Assembly (NCBI GenBank): GCA_014529385.2
Contig: CM043958.1
Location: 149,083,293 to 149,147,292 of the forward strand
Reading direction: 5' to 3'
Length of the DNA: 64,000 nucleotides
Source: Adiantum capillus-veneris
Taxonomy: Eukaryota > Streptophyta > Polypodiopsida > Polypodiales > Pteridaceae
This document shows positions 1-10,814 of this stretch, piece by piece. The notes beneath the pieces are model-generated. The model made no database searches and was not told the origin of the DNA. It saw only the letters and a list, made by a program, of their open reading frames with translations. The number at the start of each line of letters is the position of its first letter. Position 1 is the stretch's first letter. A program made the translations under genes and the position numbers.

Positions 1-256
1 AGTTCTCTTTACAAAATGATGTAGGTACCTTATATACTAAGGATACCATAGGTTAAACCAAAAACAGAGTTCAAATGGTCAAATGTCTTTGTATTTACAA
101 TCTTGAAGTGCCATCGTACTGCGGCTCTTGCAACTAGAATAGCTACTCGTTACAAATTATGTTTTTAAACATAATCTGTATCATTTCATAACTCTCAAAA
201 AATAAGACTTTGGTACGAAGATTGAGTTATGCCATATTGTTGACCCATGGTCAACA
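1..256 (-). repeat. Copia-type 3' LTR, truncated by window start
   Basis: On the minus strand a purine run ending GGGGGGGAG is followed directly by TGTTGACCATGGGTCAAC, the usual layout of a copia polypurine tract followed by an LTR that begins TGTTG. The first 18 bases form a near-palindrome (GTTGACC/GGTCAAC). The LTR continues leftward out of the window, so its other end and length are unknown. The assignment rests on this junction only. Confidence 0.4.
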
Positions 257-2098
257 CTCCCCCCCTTCGAATTCATGTTGTCCATGACATGACCTGATTG
301 TCAATGTCGGTGTGGTCTTTATTGTCGTGTTTCTCCACTGCTTGCACATTGTCTCTTGGATGCCTCTGTAAATTCCTTACTAGAATCTCTTTTGATGTCC
401 AATGCTTGTCACTCAAGAATGACTTACAGCTTTGAGTCTTCATTTGTTTGCTCGTCTTCAGTGGGGACTTCTTTGTTCCTACATAAAGGTGATTAAAGTC
501 TCATTTGCCATTGTTAGCTTTCGTGTGCTTTGTAAATCATTTAACTGCTTCTACTTGATACACGACTTAATTAAAGCCCGACAAACCCCAGTTGATTCCC
601 CAAGTTAGTAACTTGCTTCAAAAGGGCCTTATCCGACATCATTCACGATAGATGACCATCTATGAGCCATCATTGTCCATTGGTCCCCCAAAACTCATAT
701 ACATGATGTACATGGCATGTAGAGGGCTATCATGGCTTCAGATTTGAAAAATTGCCTCTTTGGCTAGGGGTTATAGACTTCTATCCTTTTTTCAATTTTT
801 CTTCATCCTTAGATTGTGTTCTCTATTCATAGCCTACTGACAAAGTTTGGCTTGATTTGGACTTGTATTTGGCTTTCTAGGCTAACTTTTGGGGTTTCAG
901 TCTCGAAGATGGGCTTCTCTGGCAGCTTCTGGCTGCCAAACACATGTGGAACCAATGATGATGACCAAACTTTGGCTTGACCGTTGGTTGCTCCTGGAGA
1001 CATCTATCACGGTAGATGAGTGAATTGTCATTTCTGCCCTCTTTTTTTTTTGGGTCAGTATTGTTAGTCTCTTTAGTTTGTTAGGCTTCATTAAGTCACA
1101 TACAAGATAGAATATTTACAGTATAATTACGATCTACTTCCTGTATACGGCCTTATAGTCACATGAAGTGTCCATTAGGCAACTTCTCACTTGATGGGTG
1201 CTTTTATTTAGTAGCTTCACCAACTTTCTTTGTCCTTGTAGGCCATCCCGGAGTTTTATGACCATTCCCAATCATTTTGCTCGTATTGTTGCTGAAGATT
1301 GATCAGCATTGTTTTCTTACCTCTAACATTATAACCCTATGCATATGGCTTTTGAGACATACCTTGTGAAGTTTCTTCATTTCCTTGTACCTTCTTCTCT
1401 TTGTACTGCTCAGGCATCTCTATGCTTTTCTTCATTTGGATTATGGATTTTTTTCTTGTTTTTCTCAAGAAAATCTCAAAAAATAACTAACTCAACAAAA
1501 GCAAAATCATTTGAATAAAATTCTAAATGCTATGAACATTGTACGCATGTCCCCAGGGACTCATCTTTGGCTTTTGTCCCCGTACTCCTCCTATAATGCT
1601 ATTATGAGGGCATATACTCTAAATTTTGTCAAAAAATTATCACAATCAAACACAAGAATTCAATGCAGTTCCCAAAACATTGCCCTCTAATATTCATAAT
1701 ATTAGGTCCGCGTTTACAATGCCTCAACCTCTCCTACTTGGAGTCCTCCTAGAAGATAGGGCATCGTCAAAGGCGTATGTGTTGTGCTTGAGCAATTAAA
1801 AATTGTGCCAATGCAAGCCTTGTAATGTAGCCCTATTATGCATACACAGTCAATGCATGGAAAAAATTTATGTTGTGCAAGATGTGGGTATAAGAAATTT
1901 GCTTATTTGCATTTGCTGGCGAGGCTTCTTATTCTAAGCAAGGTGACGGTCTTTGAAGCTCCTGTGCCGTTTCCTTGATTGAAGGTTGTAGAGATTTTTT
2001 GAACTTCCTCTTTGGTTGCCTCTGGTTATTTTTCTTGGAATCTTTTCTTGTGCATCCACTTCATCTCCTGAGCATGATCTCTTCTAATTGTACTGTAA
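257..2098. other. Decayed sequence with no recognisable gene
   Basis: By position this should be the 3' end of the copia element whose LTR lies at 1-256, but no copia RT or RNase H motif survives. A short stretch near 1838-1885 (tatgcatacacag, then atgcatgg) resembles a decayed coding stretch near 59763-59810. Open frames here are short and carry no family motif. Confidence 0.3.
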
Positions 2099-2413
2099 TC
2101 ATAGGAGGAATTGAAAGAATTGAAGCGATGGTGCAATGACAATAGTTTTATTGGTTTCCTTTGGGACCCACTTCTTTGTGATTATTGGTTGTTTCATTGA
2201 TGATGCTTGTTTTGGAACCCATACTTGTCCCTGCTTCGTTTGTGTTTGAAGAGACTTCTTTGGGATCCACCTTGTCTTTGTGTGAGTCAGTAGGATCTTT
2301 GCTTCAAACCTTGTACGCTTAAGCGGTTGGGGACGGGATTCAGACTTTGGGAGTTGATACTTTAACCGTTTTGGAATCCAAATAAACTCTTGACCTCTTT
2401 GTGCTTGAATCAA
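2099..2413 (-). pseudogene. Basic ORF with four W-[IV]-P-K motifs
   Basis: A 104-codon open frame rich in Lys, Gln and Thr carries the motif four times: IWIPKRLK, RWIPKKSL, VWVPKQAS and KWVPKETN, spaced about 16 to 35 residues apart. A fifth related motif (KWIPKSSL) lies in the decayed tail of the family X gene near 11030. From memory, single WVPK motifs occur in the basic linker of some plant retroelement Gag proteins, but repetition is unusual. No zinc knuckle or catalytic motif is visible. The function is unknown and it may be only a chance relic. Confidence 0.25.
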
Positions 2414-2731
2414 CTTCTTTGGAACCCAAATCTAATTTACAAAAGCTTGAGACTTTGTGATTTTCTTAGTTGTTCTTGGACACTTAGATTGTTTTTTTTT
2501 GGTGTTGGATCTTGTGATTTTTCATCAAAGATCTTCATCTTCTTGATCCATACCTACTTTTGGCTGAGCTCGCTCTTTGATATCCAGATTTGTCAAACTT
2601 TTTAGCTCTGACTTGTTGTTGTTTGCTTTTGGCCTTATGTGGTTGTTACAGAATCTGCTAGTGAGGGTGATGACCTGAGTTCTTAGTAGGGGATGTCATA
2701 GAATCATCACTGTCGTTACTATCCTAAGCAA

Positions 2732-3027
2732 GGCTAATATTTGGCACTTTCACTTTGTGGTTTGGCCGGTCATCATAATATGCTTACTTTGCTACAAATT
2801 TTGTGACAAAAATTTCCAGAGATGTCAATGATGCCTTGATCCTTATATAACGTTGCTATGGTGTCTAGCTCACAAAACCAATTTGCCCCCCCTCTACTAT
2901 CATCTAAAAATGATTTTAGATCAACTGTGTTTCCTCCAAATGTGAATGATTTTTGCCAAAATCCCCAACATAGCGTTGAGACAATCTTTTCTTTTATTTG
3001 GAAAAAATGAAAAACAAAGAACAACAA
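2732..3027 (-). pseudogene. Internally deleted copy of family X transposase-like gene
   Basis: The frame at 2773-3027 is nearly identical to the one at 12707-12952; shared words include GFWQKSFTFGGNTVDLK and DDSRGGANWFCELD. Immediately to the left, about 35 bases (2732-2767) match 10815-10851, which is the far end of the family X block. The intervening 1.86 kb present at 10852-12714 is absent here. This copy therefore keeps both outer ends and lost the middle, as in a non-autonomous deletion derivative, or the longer copy gained an insertion. Two ATG codons near the right end could start the frame; neither can be preferred. Confidence 0.5.
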
Positions 3028-3296
3028 ACTCTTGTTTTAATAAAAACTGCTATAGAATTGGTTTAAGGAAAAGATAGAGAGGTACTTAGAATGGCATACC
3101 TTCACCTTCATTTCTTTCCGATGCACTCGATGACTATTGGGAACCTACTAGCAAAGACAACACACAGTCATCTAGTTTGTCAACAAAAGATCTACAAGAC
3201 TAGTAAGAATGTTAATAATGCAATTTACTTGAGATTGGTTTGAAAAATTCTGTCAACTCCTTCTAACGCTCATCAAGTACCGAGAACTTATTCTCT

Positions 3297-3352
<56 letters not shown>

Positions 3353-3937
3353 CTCCAAATCCACCAATACCAAAGGCTTAGCAGAGCCATTGAGCTTGGG
3401 AGAGCTAGACATTTACGTCTACGAGGACCACCATGACATTGATGGAGCTCTATCAGAGGATCAATATTATTCTAGCACAACATGAGAGACGTTCAATACA
3501 ACTATTTATAGAGACAGACATTAATGATACTCTTCAACAACTAGTGCAGTACATCCTCGGACAACGCCCAAAGTCGGACATACTCAAACACTCAAGTTCA
3601 TTTTAGCTATCATTTTACTTTATTTTATTTTATACCCAGACACTGTATTAATCCACTAGGATTGTATCAATTTGGTGTCATGGGTCATTTTGGCCTTTAG
3701 AAGACATTCAATATCACATTTCATTTCATCTCTCTCTCTCTCTCTCTCTCTCCCCAAAATGTCTCAAATGGCACAAACAAAAGATTAATGCACATGAGTA
3801 AATTGATTAGAAAATCTATGACATGTAATTGATGAGCTCGCGATACACCTGCAACTGCGGCCGTGACATTCGGAGGAGCAACAATGCCTTGTACCCATGC
3901 CTTGGCCGATAGAGCCTGGGAATCAAAATGCAGCCGC
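3028..3937. repeat. Duplicated flank of LTR A, paralogous to 12953-13913
   Basis: This segment aligns through its length with 12953-13913, including CT tracts at 3303-3349 and 3729-3752 and the same non-repetitive sequence up to the LTR boundary. No coding feature is supported; the long frame at 3721-4119 is a translation of LTR and CT repeat. The shared flank shows that block A and the left part of block C arose by duplication of more than the retrotransposon alone. Confidence 0.6.
3303..3349. repeat. (CT)n microsatellite
   Basis: Uninterrupted CT dinucleotides after a short C run. The paralogous position at 13228-13281 has a CT tract interrupted once by ATT, so the two copies have changed length independently. 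Confidence 0.95.
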
Positions 3938-4591
3938 TGGAGAGGGGGATGGGGGGACATGCCCGGCACAAATACAAGGGCCTCTCTATAGCTTAGGGTA
4001 TCCACAACACCCCTGTCCTCTCGGAAAACACCTTCAGAAAAACACTTTACACTAGCAGACCACCGCCTGCTCAATTTCCACTGCTCACACACTCCCCAAA
4101 TCCACCACACAACACACACCTGCTGTCACGGTCTGTATCCACCCTTACACACACTCACAGCCGGTCAATCTCACCGTCTCACACAAAACACCGTCAGTCC
4201 GGGGGGCACACACATCCACGCTGCCGACACCGAGGGGAAACATGAAAGCAGGAGAAAGAGAAAGGGGGAAGGGGAAGAACCAGCAATAGGGGGCAACGGT
4301 GGCTTGATTGAACTTCAAAAGGCATGTACACTGGTTTTGCACTGCCATCACCATGGCTATTTTTAAGAAAAAGTTACAAAGAGGTTAGCTTGTCAGAGAA
4401 CTCCACTTTGCAGGCTTCAAACGACACAAAAAAAGCCCTCAATTTGACTAAAATTTTATCTTTATAGAGGGGGCCTTTAATTTTGGAATTTACACTTTAA
4501 TTGGTCCATTTGGCACCTTGATTTGGCATCTTCTGAAAGGGGTAAACCGCTTTACTTTTTGGCCCTCTGCTCTCTCTTTCTCTTTTTGCAC

Positions 4592-4628
<37 letters not shown>

Positions 4629-6057
4629 TTAGCGAGGTCGCTATTGCCCCTAGGCTTTTTTATTTTACTTTTTTTCCTCATTATTTTTACTCCTTTGGGG
4701 CTACCTAAACTGCACTACCCTTTTGGCTCCTCTTTCACCCTTGGCCACCTTTTGTCTGGCTCTCTTGACCTACCCTTCACCAGCCTCTTCTCTCTCTATT
4801 TCTCTCTCCCCTCCTTCTTCTTAGTCCGGCTTCCACCTTTGCCTTTTGCCCTTGCTCTTTGCTCAGACGGCCTTTTCTCTTTGGTCTTGGCCTGGGAGTG
4901 GCCCGCCGGTCATCTACTGCATGGGCACACACACCGGCTGCACCGCCTAGCGCAACCGCTGCGCGCCACTCCAAAATCTCCGGCGTGAACGCCCCAAGCA
5001 GTGTCTGCTCCGCCAGGCCACGCCATCGCCATAGCAGAGCTCCACGGGAGTTCTCTCCCACATCACACTTACAAATGGGCACCTGCCCCTGCCTCTATAC
5101 CCCGAAAAGCCGTCCTTGAGGCCTGCATGTGGGATTATTATGCCTCCACGTGGCAGCTCTCATACGTTTGCCCCTTCGGATGACCAAGCTCCCACAAAAT
5201 TCCCCCATTTAACTAAAGAAACCCCCCTGTTTTTGCTTGCACTGGATGCCCTGCCATATCCTGCTCAGTTGGCGTATGCACCGATCGACAAACCTGACTA
5301 AAACCCTACATTCCAATCTTCAAGCTCACATACCAACCCCGCAAAGCGACTTTAACCCGACCCCGATCAGTGCACCCCAAAACGGGAGAAAGCATCTGAC
5401 TCCTCACGCTTGTCACAAACTGCTAACTTCAGCCGAGCATATATCCGTGCTCGGGACTTCAATGCACGTGCTGTCACTCCCTGATAGCATCATACGGTGC
5501 ATACTACACACCAAACACCTGGCGAGCTCATGAAAACACCAGATGGCGCATTTTTCAATGCGGGCAAATAGGTTCAGACCCGGCCCTCAGAAAATCTTCA
5601 ATTGATCATAACTTGGTATTCCGAGCTCCAATTCGCAATCCGAGAAGATATGCATACTCCATAATTCAAGCTCTGCACAGGCATCCACTGACATCTGCTT
5701 GGGCCACCTGTCCCCAGATGCCCTGTCCGTCGGGGATCTGCTACACACTCTACCTTTAAACTTCAGTATCTTGCACACTGGGGCTCCGTTTGATGAGCCA
5801 TATGGACCGGCTTCTAGAGCAGACTGAACACTACATTTTAGCGTACTGACTTGTCATTTTGGGCACCTTCATCTGCCATCCCATTTGGACCATGCTGCAA
5901 CACTTTTGGCCTAAAAAAAATTTTAAACATACACTTCCGCTACCCTTTGGTTGCCAGGATCTTGGCACCTGCCCTAGCCTTTTGCACTGCACTTGGCTGC
6001 TGCCTTTGCCTAGCATAGACCATTTCCTAGCTTAGACCTACTTTCGCTGCATCATCA
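3938..6057 (-). repeat. LTR A of the Tat-like Ty3 element (about 2.1 kb)
   Basis: In element orientation the LTR starts TGATGATGCAGCGAAAG directly after a G-rich polypurine tract (complement of 6058-6075) and ends CCCTCTCCA. The ends were set by comparing the left boundary with the 63-bp 5' LTR stub at 21544-21606 and the right boundary with LTR C. It contains a 33-base G run (4594-4626) and aligns over nearly its whole length with LTR C (13914-16175), but lacks about 160 bases present in LTR C near 14876-15036. Long frames inside it on both strands are not genes. Confidence 0.75.
4594..4626 (+). repeat. 33-base poly-G tract in LTR A
   Basis: A pure G run preceded by a CT-rich stretch and followed by CATTAGCGAGG. 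Block B has a run of exactly the same length at 7769-7801. LTR C has 20 G, one A and 6 G at 14570-14596. Confidence 0.95.
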
Positions 6058-6221
6058 TTGCCCAATCCCCTCGTTGAACATTTATGTTCGACGAAAAGCA
6101 TATGTACAAAACTTTAAAATTGGCACACCAAACTGACGATGAAAAGCACTCGCAAAATCATAATTATATGTACAAGCTATGTACAAAAGCTTCATCTCCT
6201 TTCTCTCGCACACCGCATGCT

Positions 6222-7726
6222 TTAGGTGGGTTGCCCACCCCCCTTGACTACAATTTGATGCAGCTCAGGCACTAAATCCCTCTCAAAATATAGCTTGAGA
6301 TGCACACCATTCACCATATTCCTGAGAAGCTTGCCATTTGCTCTTACGAGTTGATAGGTTCCATTTGGAAAGGTCTTTTGCAATTTATACGGACCTGTCC
6401 ACTTATTCTTGAACTTTTTTTGGAATGTGAAATCCAGGTAGCTTTCATACTTCATGACCAGGTCTCCTTCTTCTATTCTTCTTGTCTGGCAGGTTCTGAT
6501 TGAATTTGGCAACCCTCTTCTCTCTCTGCTTCACATAATAGTCTGCCACTGCCTCTCTGTCCATCTACAAAGCCTCTAAAGTGGCTATTTGATCATGTAG
6601 AACCCCTTGTTGAGTGGCATTGACACGCCACATACCCTTGAAAGCGCCTAACTGTGCATGCATTGGCAACACAGCTTCCTTACCATAGACTAGCTTGAAT
6701 GGAGTGAAATTTGTAGCTACTTTATAGGACATTCTATACGCCCACATACACTTTTCTAGATTTTTCTCCCACTCAGCTTCTTGCTTGTACATGTACTTCG
6801 TTAACATCTTGACGATTTTCCCATTAGCACTTTCGACTAGACCATTGCATTGGGGGTGATAGGGTGAGGAAAATCGATACTGAATCTTTAGCTTTTCCAC
6901 TAATGCACTCATGAGCTTGCTTCTAAACCCCTAACCCCTATCAGAAACTAACACCCATGGAACACCAAAATGGCAACAGATGCTATCAAACACAAACTGA
7001 GCCACCACATTAGCATTTACTTCCTTCACTGCGTTGGCCTCGACCCATCTTGTAAGGTAGTCAATGGCTACCACCACGTACTTTTTACCGCTTGTAGACT
7101 TTGGTAGAGGAGCTATGGCATCTAGACCCCACTTCTCAAAAGAACTTTGTGCGATGATGGCACCCTGTGACTCCACTACCAGCCGTCTTTCACCTATAGT
7201 CTGACACTCATGGCACGTCTTGCACCAGTAATGCAAGTCTTTCACTATGAAAGGCCACCAAAAGCCTGCTCTAAGCACTCGAAATAGAACCTGGTCTTTG
7301 CCCTGGTGTCCACTTTCTTCGTGGCATTGCTCCAACACCATTCCTATCTCTTCTTTGTACAACACCCTTCTTAGCATTCCGTCACGGCCATAGTTTATGA
7401 GGCTTCACCTACCAGTGTGAATTTGCGGGCCTTTTGCACCACTCTTCTCTTCTGTAACTTGGACAAACCCTCTGAACATTGCCCTGTACTTAAAAACCCT
7501 TCAATCTCCTTTAGAGTCTCCCTACCTGCATAAGTGGCTGGGGCCACATATAAACCTGCGACATTCACCTGTACTTTGCTACTTGCTAGCTGATCCGCCT
7601 CTTGGTTCTGCTCTCTTCTCACATGCTTGAATTGGACCTCTTCAAAAGACTTCAGCATCTTCTTGATGGAAGAGAACCAATGCTTCAAAGAATCGCGCTT
7701 TACCTGCCATTGGCCTAACAATCGCT
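6222..7726 (-). pseudogene. Block A: integrase and RNase H end of Tat-like element
   Basis: Frames in order on the minus strand: RNase H tail (7395-7726, REQNQEADQLA), integrase zinc finger (HEESGH and CKTCHEC) with the first catalytic Asp region (6931-7377), integrase core (6565-6912) and integrase C-terminal domain (6222-6512, GPYKLQ, FPNGTYQL). A stop at 6931 splits the core just before the GFRSKLM region, a TAG at 6565-6567 ends the core, and a frameshift near 6510 separates the C-terminal domain. At 7726 the RNase H coding sequence stops abruptly and joins LTR B, so everything upstream (RT, protease, gag) is missing. The residues in GPYKL and ERDLVPEL differ from blocks B and C, so A is the most diverged copy here. 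Confidence 0.7.
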
Positions 7727-7766
7727 TTACTTTTTGGCCCTCTGCTCTCTCTTTCTCTTTTTGCAC

Positions 7767-7803
<37 letters not shown>

Positions 7804-9232
7804 TTAGCGAGGTCGCTATTGCCCCTAGGCTTTTTTATTTTACTTTTTTTCCTCATTATTTTTACTCCTTTGGGGCTACCTAAACTGCACTACCCTTTTG
7901 GCTCCTCTTTCACCCTTGGCCACCTTTTGTCTGGCTCTCTTGACCTACCCTTCACCAGCCTCTTCTCTCTCTATTTCTCTCTCCCCTCCTTCTTCTTAGT
8001 CCGGCTTCCACCTTTGCCTTTTGCCCTTGCTCTTTGCTCAGACGGCCTTTTCTCTTTGGTCTTGGCCTGGGAGTGGCCCGCCGGTCATCTACTGCATGGG
8101 CACACACACCGGCTGCACCGCCTAGCGCAACCGCTGCGCGCCACTCCAAAATCTCCGGCGTGAACGCCCCGAGCAGTGCCTGCTCCGCCAGGCCTCGCCA
8201 TCGCCATAGCTGAGCTCCATGGGAGTTCTCTCCCACATCACACTTACAAATGGGCACTTGCCCCTGCCTCTATACCTCGAACAGCCGTCCTTGAGGCCCG
8301 CATGTGGGATTATTATGCCTCCACGTGGCAGCTCTCATACGTTTGACCCTTTGGGTGACCAAGCTCCCCCAAAATTCCCCCATTTAACTAAAGAAAACCC
8401 CCCGTTTTTTCTTGCATTGGATGCCTTGCCATATCCTGCTCACTTGGCTTATGCACCGATCGTCGAACCTGACCGAAACCCTGCATTCCAATCTTCAAGC
8501 TCACATACCGACCCCGCAAAGCGACTCTAACTGGACCTCGATCAGTGCACCCCAAACCGGGAGAAAGCATCTGACTCCTCACGTTTGCCACAAACTGATA
8601 ACTTTAGCCGAGCATATCTCCGTGCTCAGGACTTCAATCCACGTTCCGTCAGTCCCTGCTAGCATCATACGCTGCATACTACGCACCAAACACCTGGCGA
8701 GCTCATGAAAACACTAGATGGCACATTTTTCAATGCGGGCAAATAGGTTCAGACCCGGTCCCGAAAAATCTTCAATTGATCATAACTTGGTATTCCGAGC
8801 TCCGATTCGCAATCCGAGAAGACATGCATACTCCATAATTCAAGCTCTACACAAGCATCCATTGACATCTGCTTGGGCCACCTGTCCCCAGCTGCCCTGT
8901 CTGTTGGGGATCTGCTACACACTCTATCTTTAAACTTCAGTATCTTGCACACTGGGGCTCCGTTTGATGAGCCATATGGACCGGCTTCTAGAGTAGACTG
9001 AACACTACATTTTAGCGTACTGACTTGGCATTTTGGGAACCTTCATCTGCCATCCCATCTGGACCATGCTGCAACACTTTTGGCCTAAAAAACCGTTTTA
9101 AACATACACTTTCGCTACCCTTTGGCTGCCAGGATCTTGGCGCCTGCCCTAGCCTTTTGCACTGCACTTGCTTGCTGCCTTTGCCTGACATAGACCATTT
9201 CCTAGCTTAGACCTACTTTCGCTGCATCATCA
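7724..9232 (-). repeat. LTR B, truncated at a recombination junction
   Basis: Aligns with LTR A from about 4549 to 6057 and ends with the same TGATGATGCAG start in element orientation. Its left part, about 600 bases of LTR including the real LTR end, is replaced by the RNase H end of block A. The junction at 7724-7730 falls in a shared GCTT. It carries a 33-base G run (7769-7801). Left of about 8143 it matches LTR A, including the missing 160 bases; right of about 8170 it matches LTR C. Confidence 0.7.
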
Positions 9233-9399
9233 TTGCCTAGCCCCCTCGTCGAACATTTATGTTCGACGAAAAGCATATGTACAAAACTTTAAAACTGGCA
9301 CACCAAACTGACGACGATTAAAAGCACTCGCAAAACCATAATTGTATGTACAAGCTATGTACAAAATCTTCATCTCCTTTCTCTCGCACACCGCATGCT

Positions 9400-10814
9400 T
9401 TAGGTGGGTTGCCCACCCCCCTTGACTACAATTTGATGCACCTCAGGCACTAAATCCCTCACAAAATATATCTTGAGCCGCACACCATTCACCCTATTCC
9501 TGAGAAGCTTGCCATTTGCTCTTACGAGTTGATAGGTTCCATTTGGAAAGGTCTTTTGCACTTTATACGGACCTGTCCACTTATTCTGGAACTTTTTTTG
9601 GAATGTGAAATCCAGGTAGCTTTCATACTTCATGACCAGGTCTCCTTCTTCTATTCTTCTTGTCTGGCAGGTTCTGATTGAATTTGGCAACCCTCTTCTC
9701 TCTCTGCTTCACATAATAGTCTGCCACTGCCTCCCCGTCCATCTACAAAGCCTCTAAAGTGGCTATTTGATCATGTAGAACCCTTGTTGAGTGGCATTGA
9801 CACACCAGATACCCTTCAAAGCGCCTAATTGTGCATGCATTGGCAACACAGCTTCCTTACCATAGACTAGCTTGAATGGAGTGAAATTTGTAGCTACTTT
9901 ATAGGACGTTCTATACGCCCACAGACACTTTTCTAGATTTTTCCCCCACTCAGCTTCTTGCTTGTACATGTACTTCGTTAACATCTTGACGATTTTCCCA
10001 TTAGCACTTTCGACTAGACCATTGCATTGGGGGTGATAGGGTGAGGAAAATCGATACTGAATCTTTAGCTTTTCCACTAATGCACTCATGAGCTTGCTTC
10101 TAAACCCCTGACCCCTATCGGAAACTAACACCCATGGAATAGCAAAACGGCAACAGATGCTATCAAACACAAATTGAGCCACCACATTAGCATTTACTTC
10201 CTTCACTGCTTTGGCCTCGACCCATCTTGTAAAGTAGTCAATGGCTACCACTACGTACTTCTTACTGCTTGTAGACTTTGGTAGAGGACCTATGGCATCT
10301 AGACCCCACTTCTCAAAAGAACTTTGTGCGATGATGGCACCCTGTGACTCCACTACCAGCCGTCTTTCACCTATAGTCTGACACTCATGGCACGTCTTGC
10401 ACCAGTAATGCAAGTCTTTCACTATGAAAGGCCACCAAAAGCCTGCTCTAAGCACTCGAAATAGAACCTGGTCTTTGCCCTGGTGTCCACTTTCTTCGTG
10501 GCATTGCTCCAACACCATTCTTATCTCTTCTTTGTACAACACCCTTCTTAGCATTCCGTCACGGCCATAGTTTATGAGGCTTCACCTACCAGTGTGAATT
10601 TGCGGGCCTTTTGCACCACTCTTCTCTTCTGTAACTTGGACAAACCCTCTGAACATTGCCCTGTACTTAAAAACACTTCAATTTCCTTTAGAGTCTCCCT
10701 ACCTGCATAAGTGGCTGGGGCCACATATAAACCTGTGACATGCACCTGTACTTTGCTACTTGCTAGCTGATCCGCCTCTTGGTTCTGCTCTCTTCTCACA
10801 TGCTTGAATTGGAT
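9400..10814 (-). pseudogene. Block B: integrase and partial RNase H end
   Basis: The integrase C-terminal frame (9400-9690) is identical in sequence to that of block C (16343-16633). The integrase core and zinc finger (9763-10554) differ from C by few residues, plus a one-base deletion near 9782 that gives a premature end after TQQG. The stop at 9743-9745 and the frameshift before the C-terminal domain are shared with A and C. The RNase H tail (10572-10812) ends inside the block at VQFKHVRREQ and joins family X sequence at 10813-10815. The catalytic D, D-35-E residues are still present in the core. Confidence 0.7.

Noticed and set aside
4490-4681. Minus-strand ORF with a proline run (also 7395-7856)
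   Set aside because: The proline run is the translation of the poly-G tract in the LTR. At 7395-7856 it is fused to the RNase H tail only because the block A/B junction happens to be in frame. Not a gene.
4518-4988. 156-codon plus-strand ORF, repeated at 7627-8163 and 14499-15002
   Set aside because: Lies inside the LTR and runs through poly-G. The three copies change frame with G-run length, and there is no family motif.
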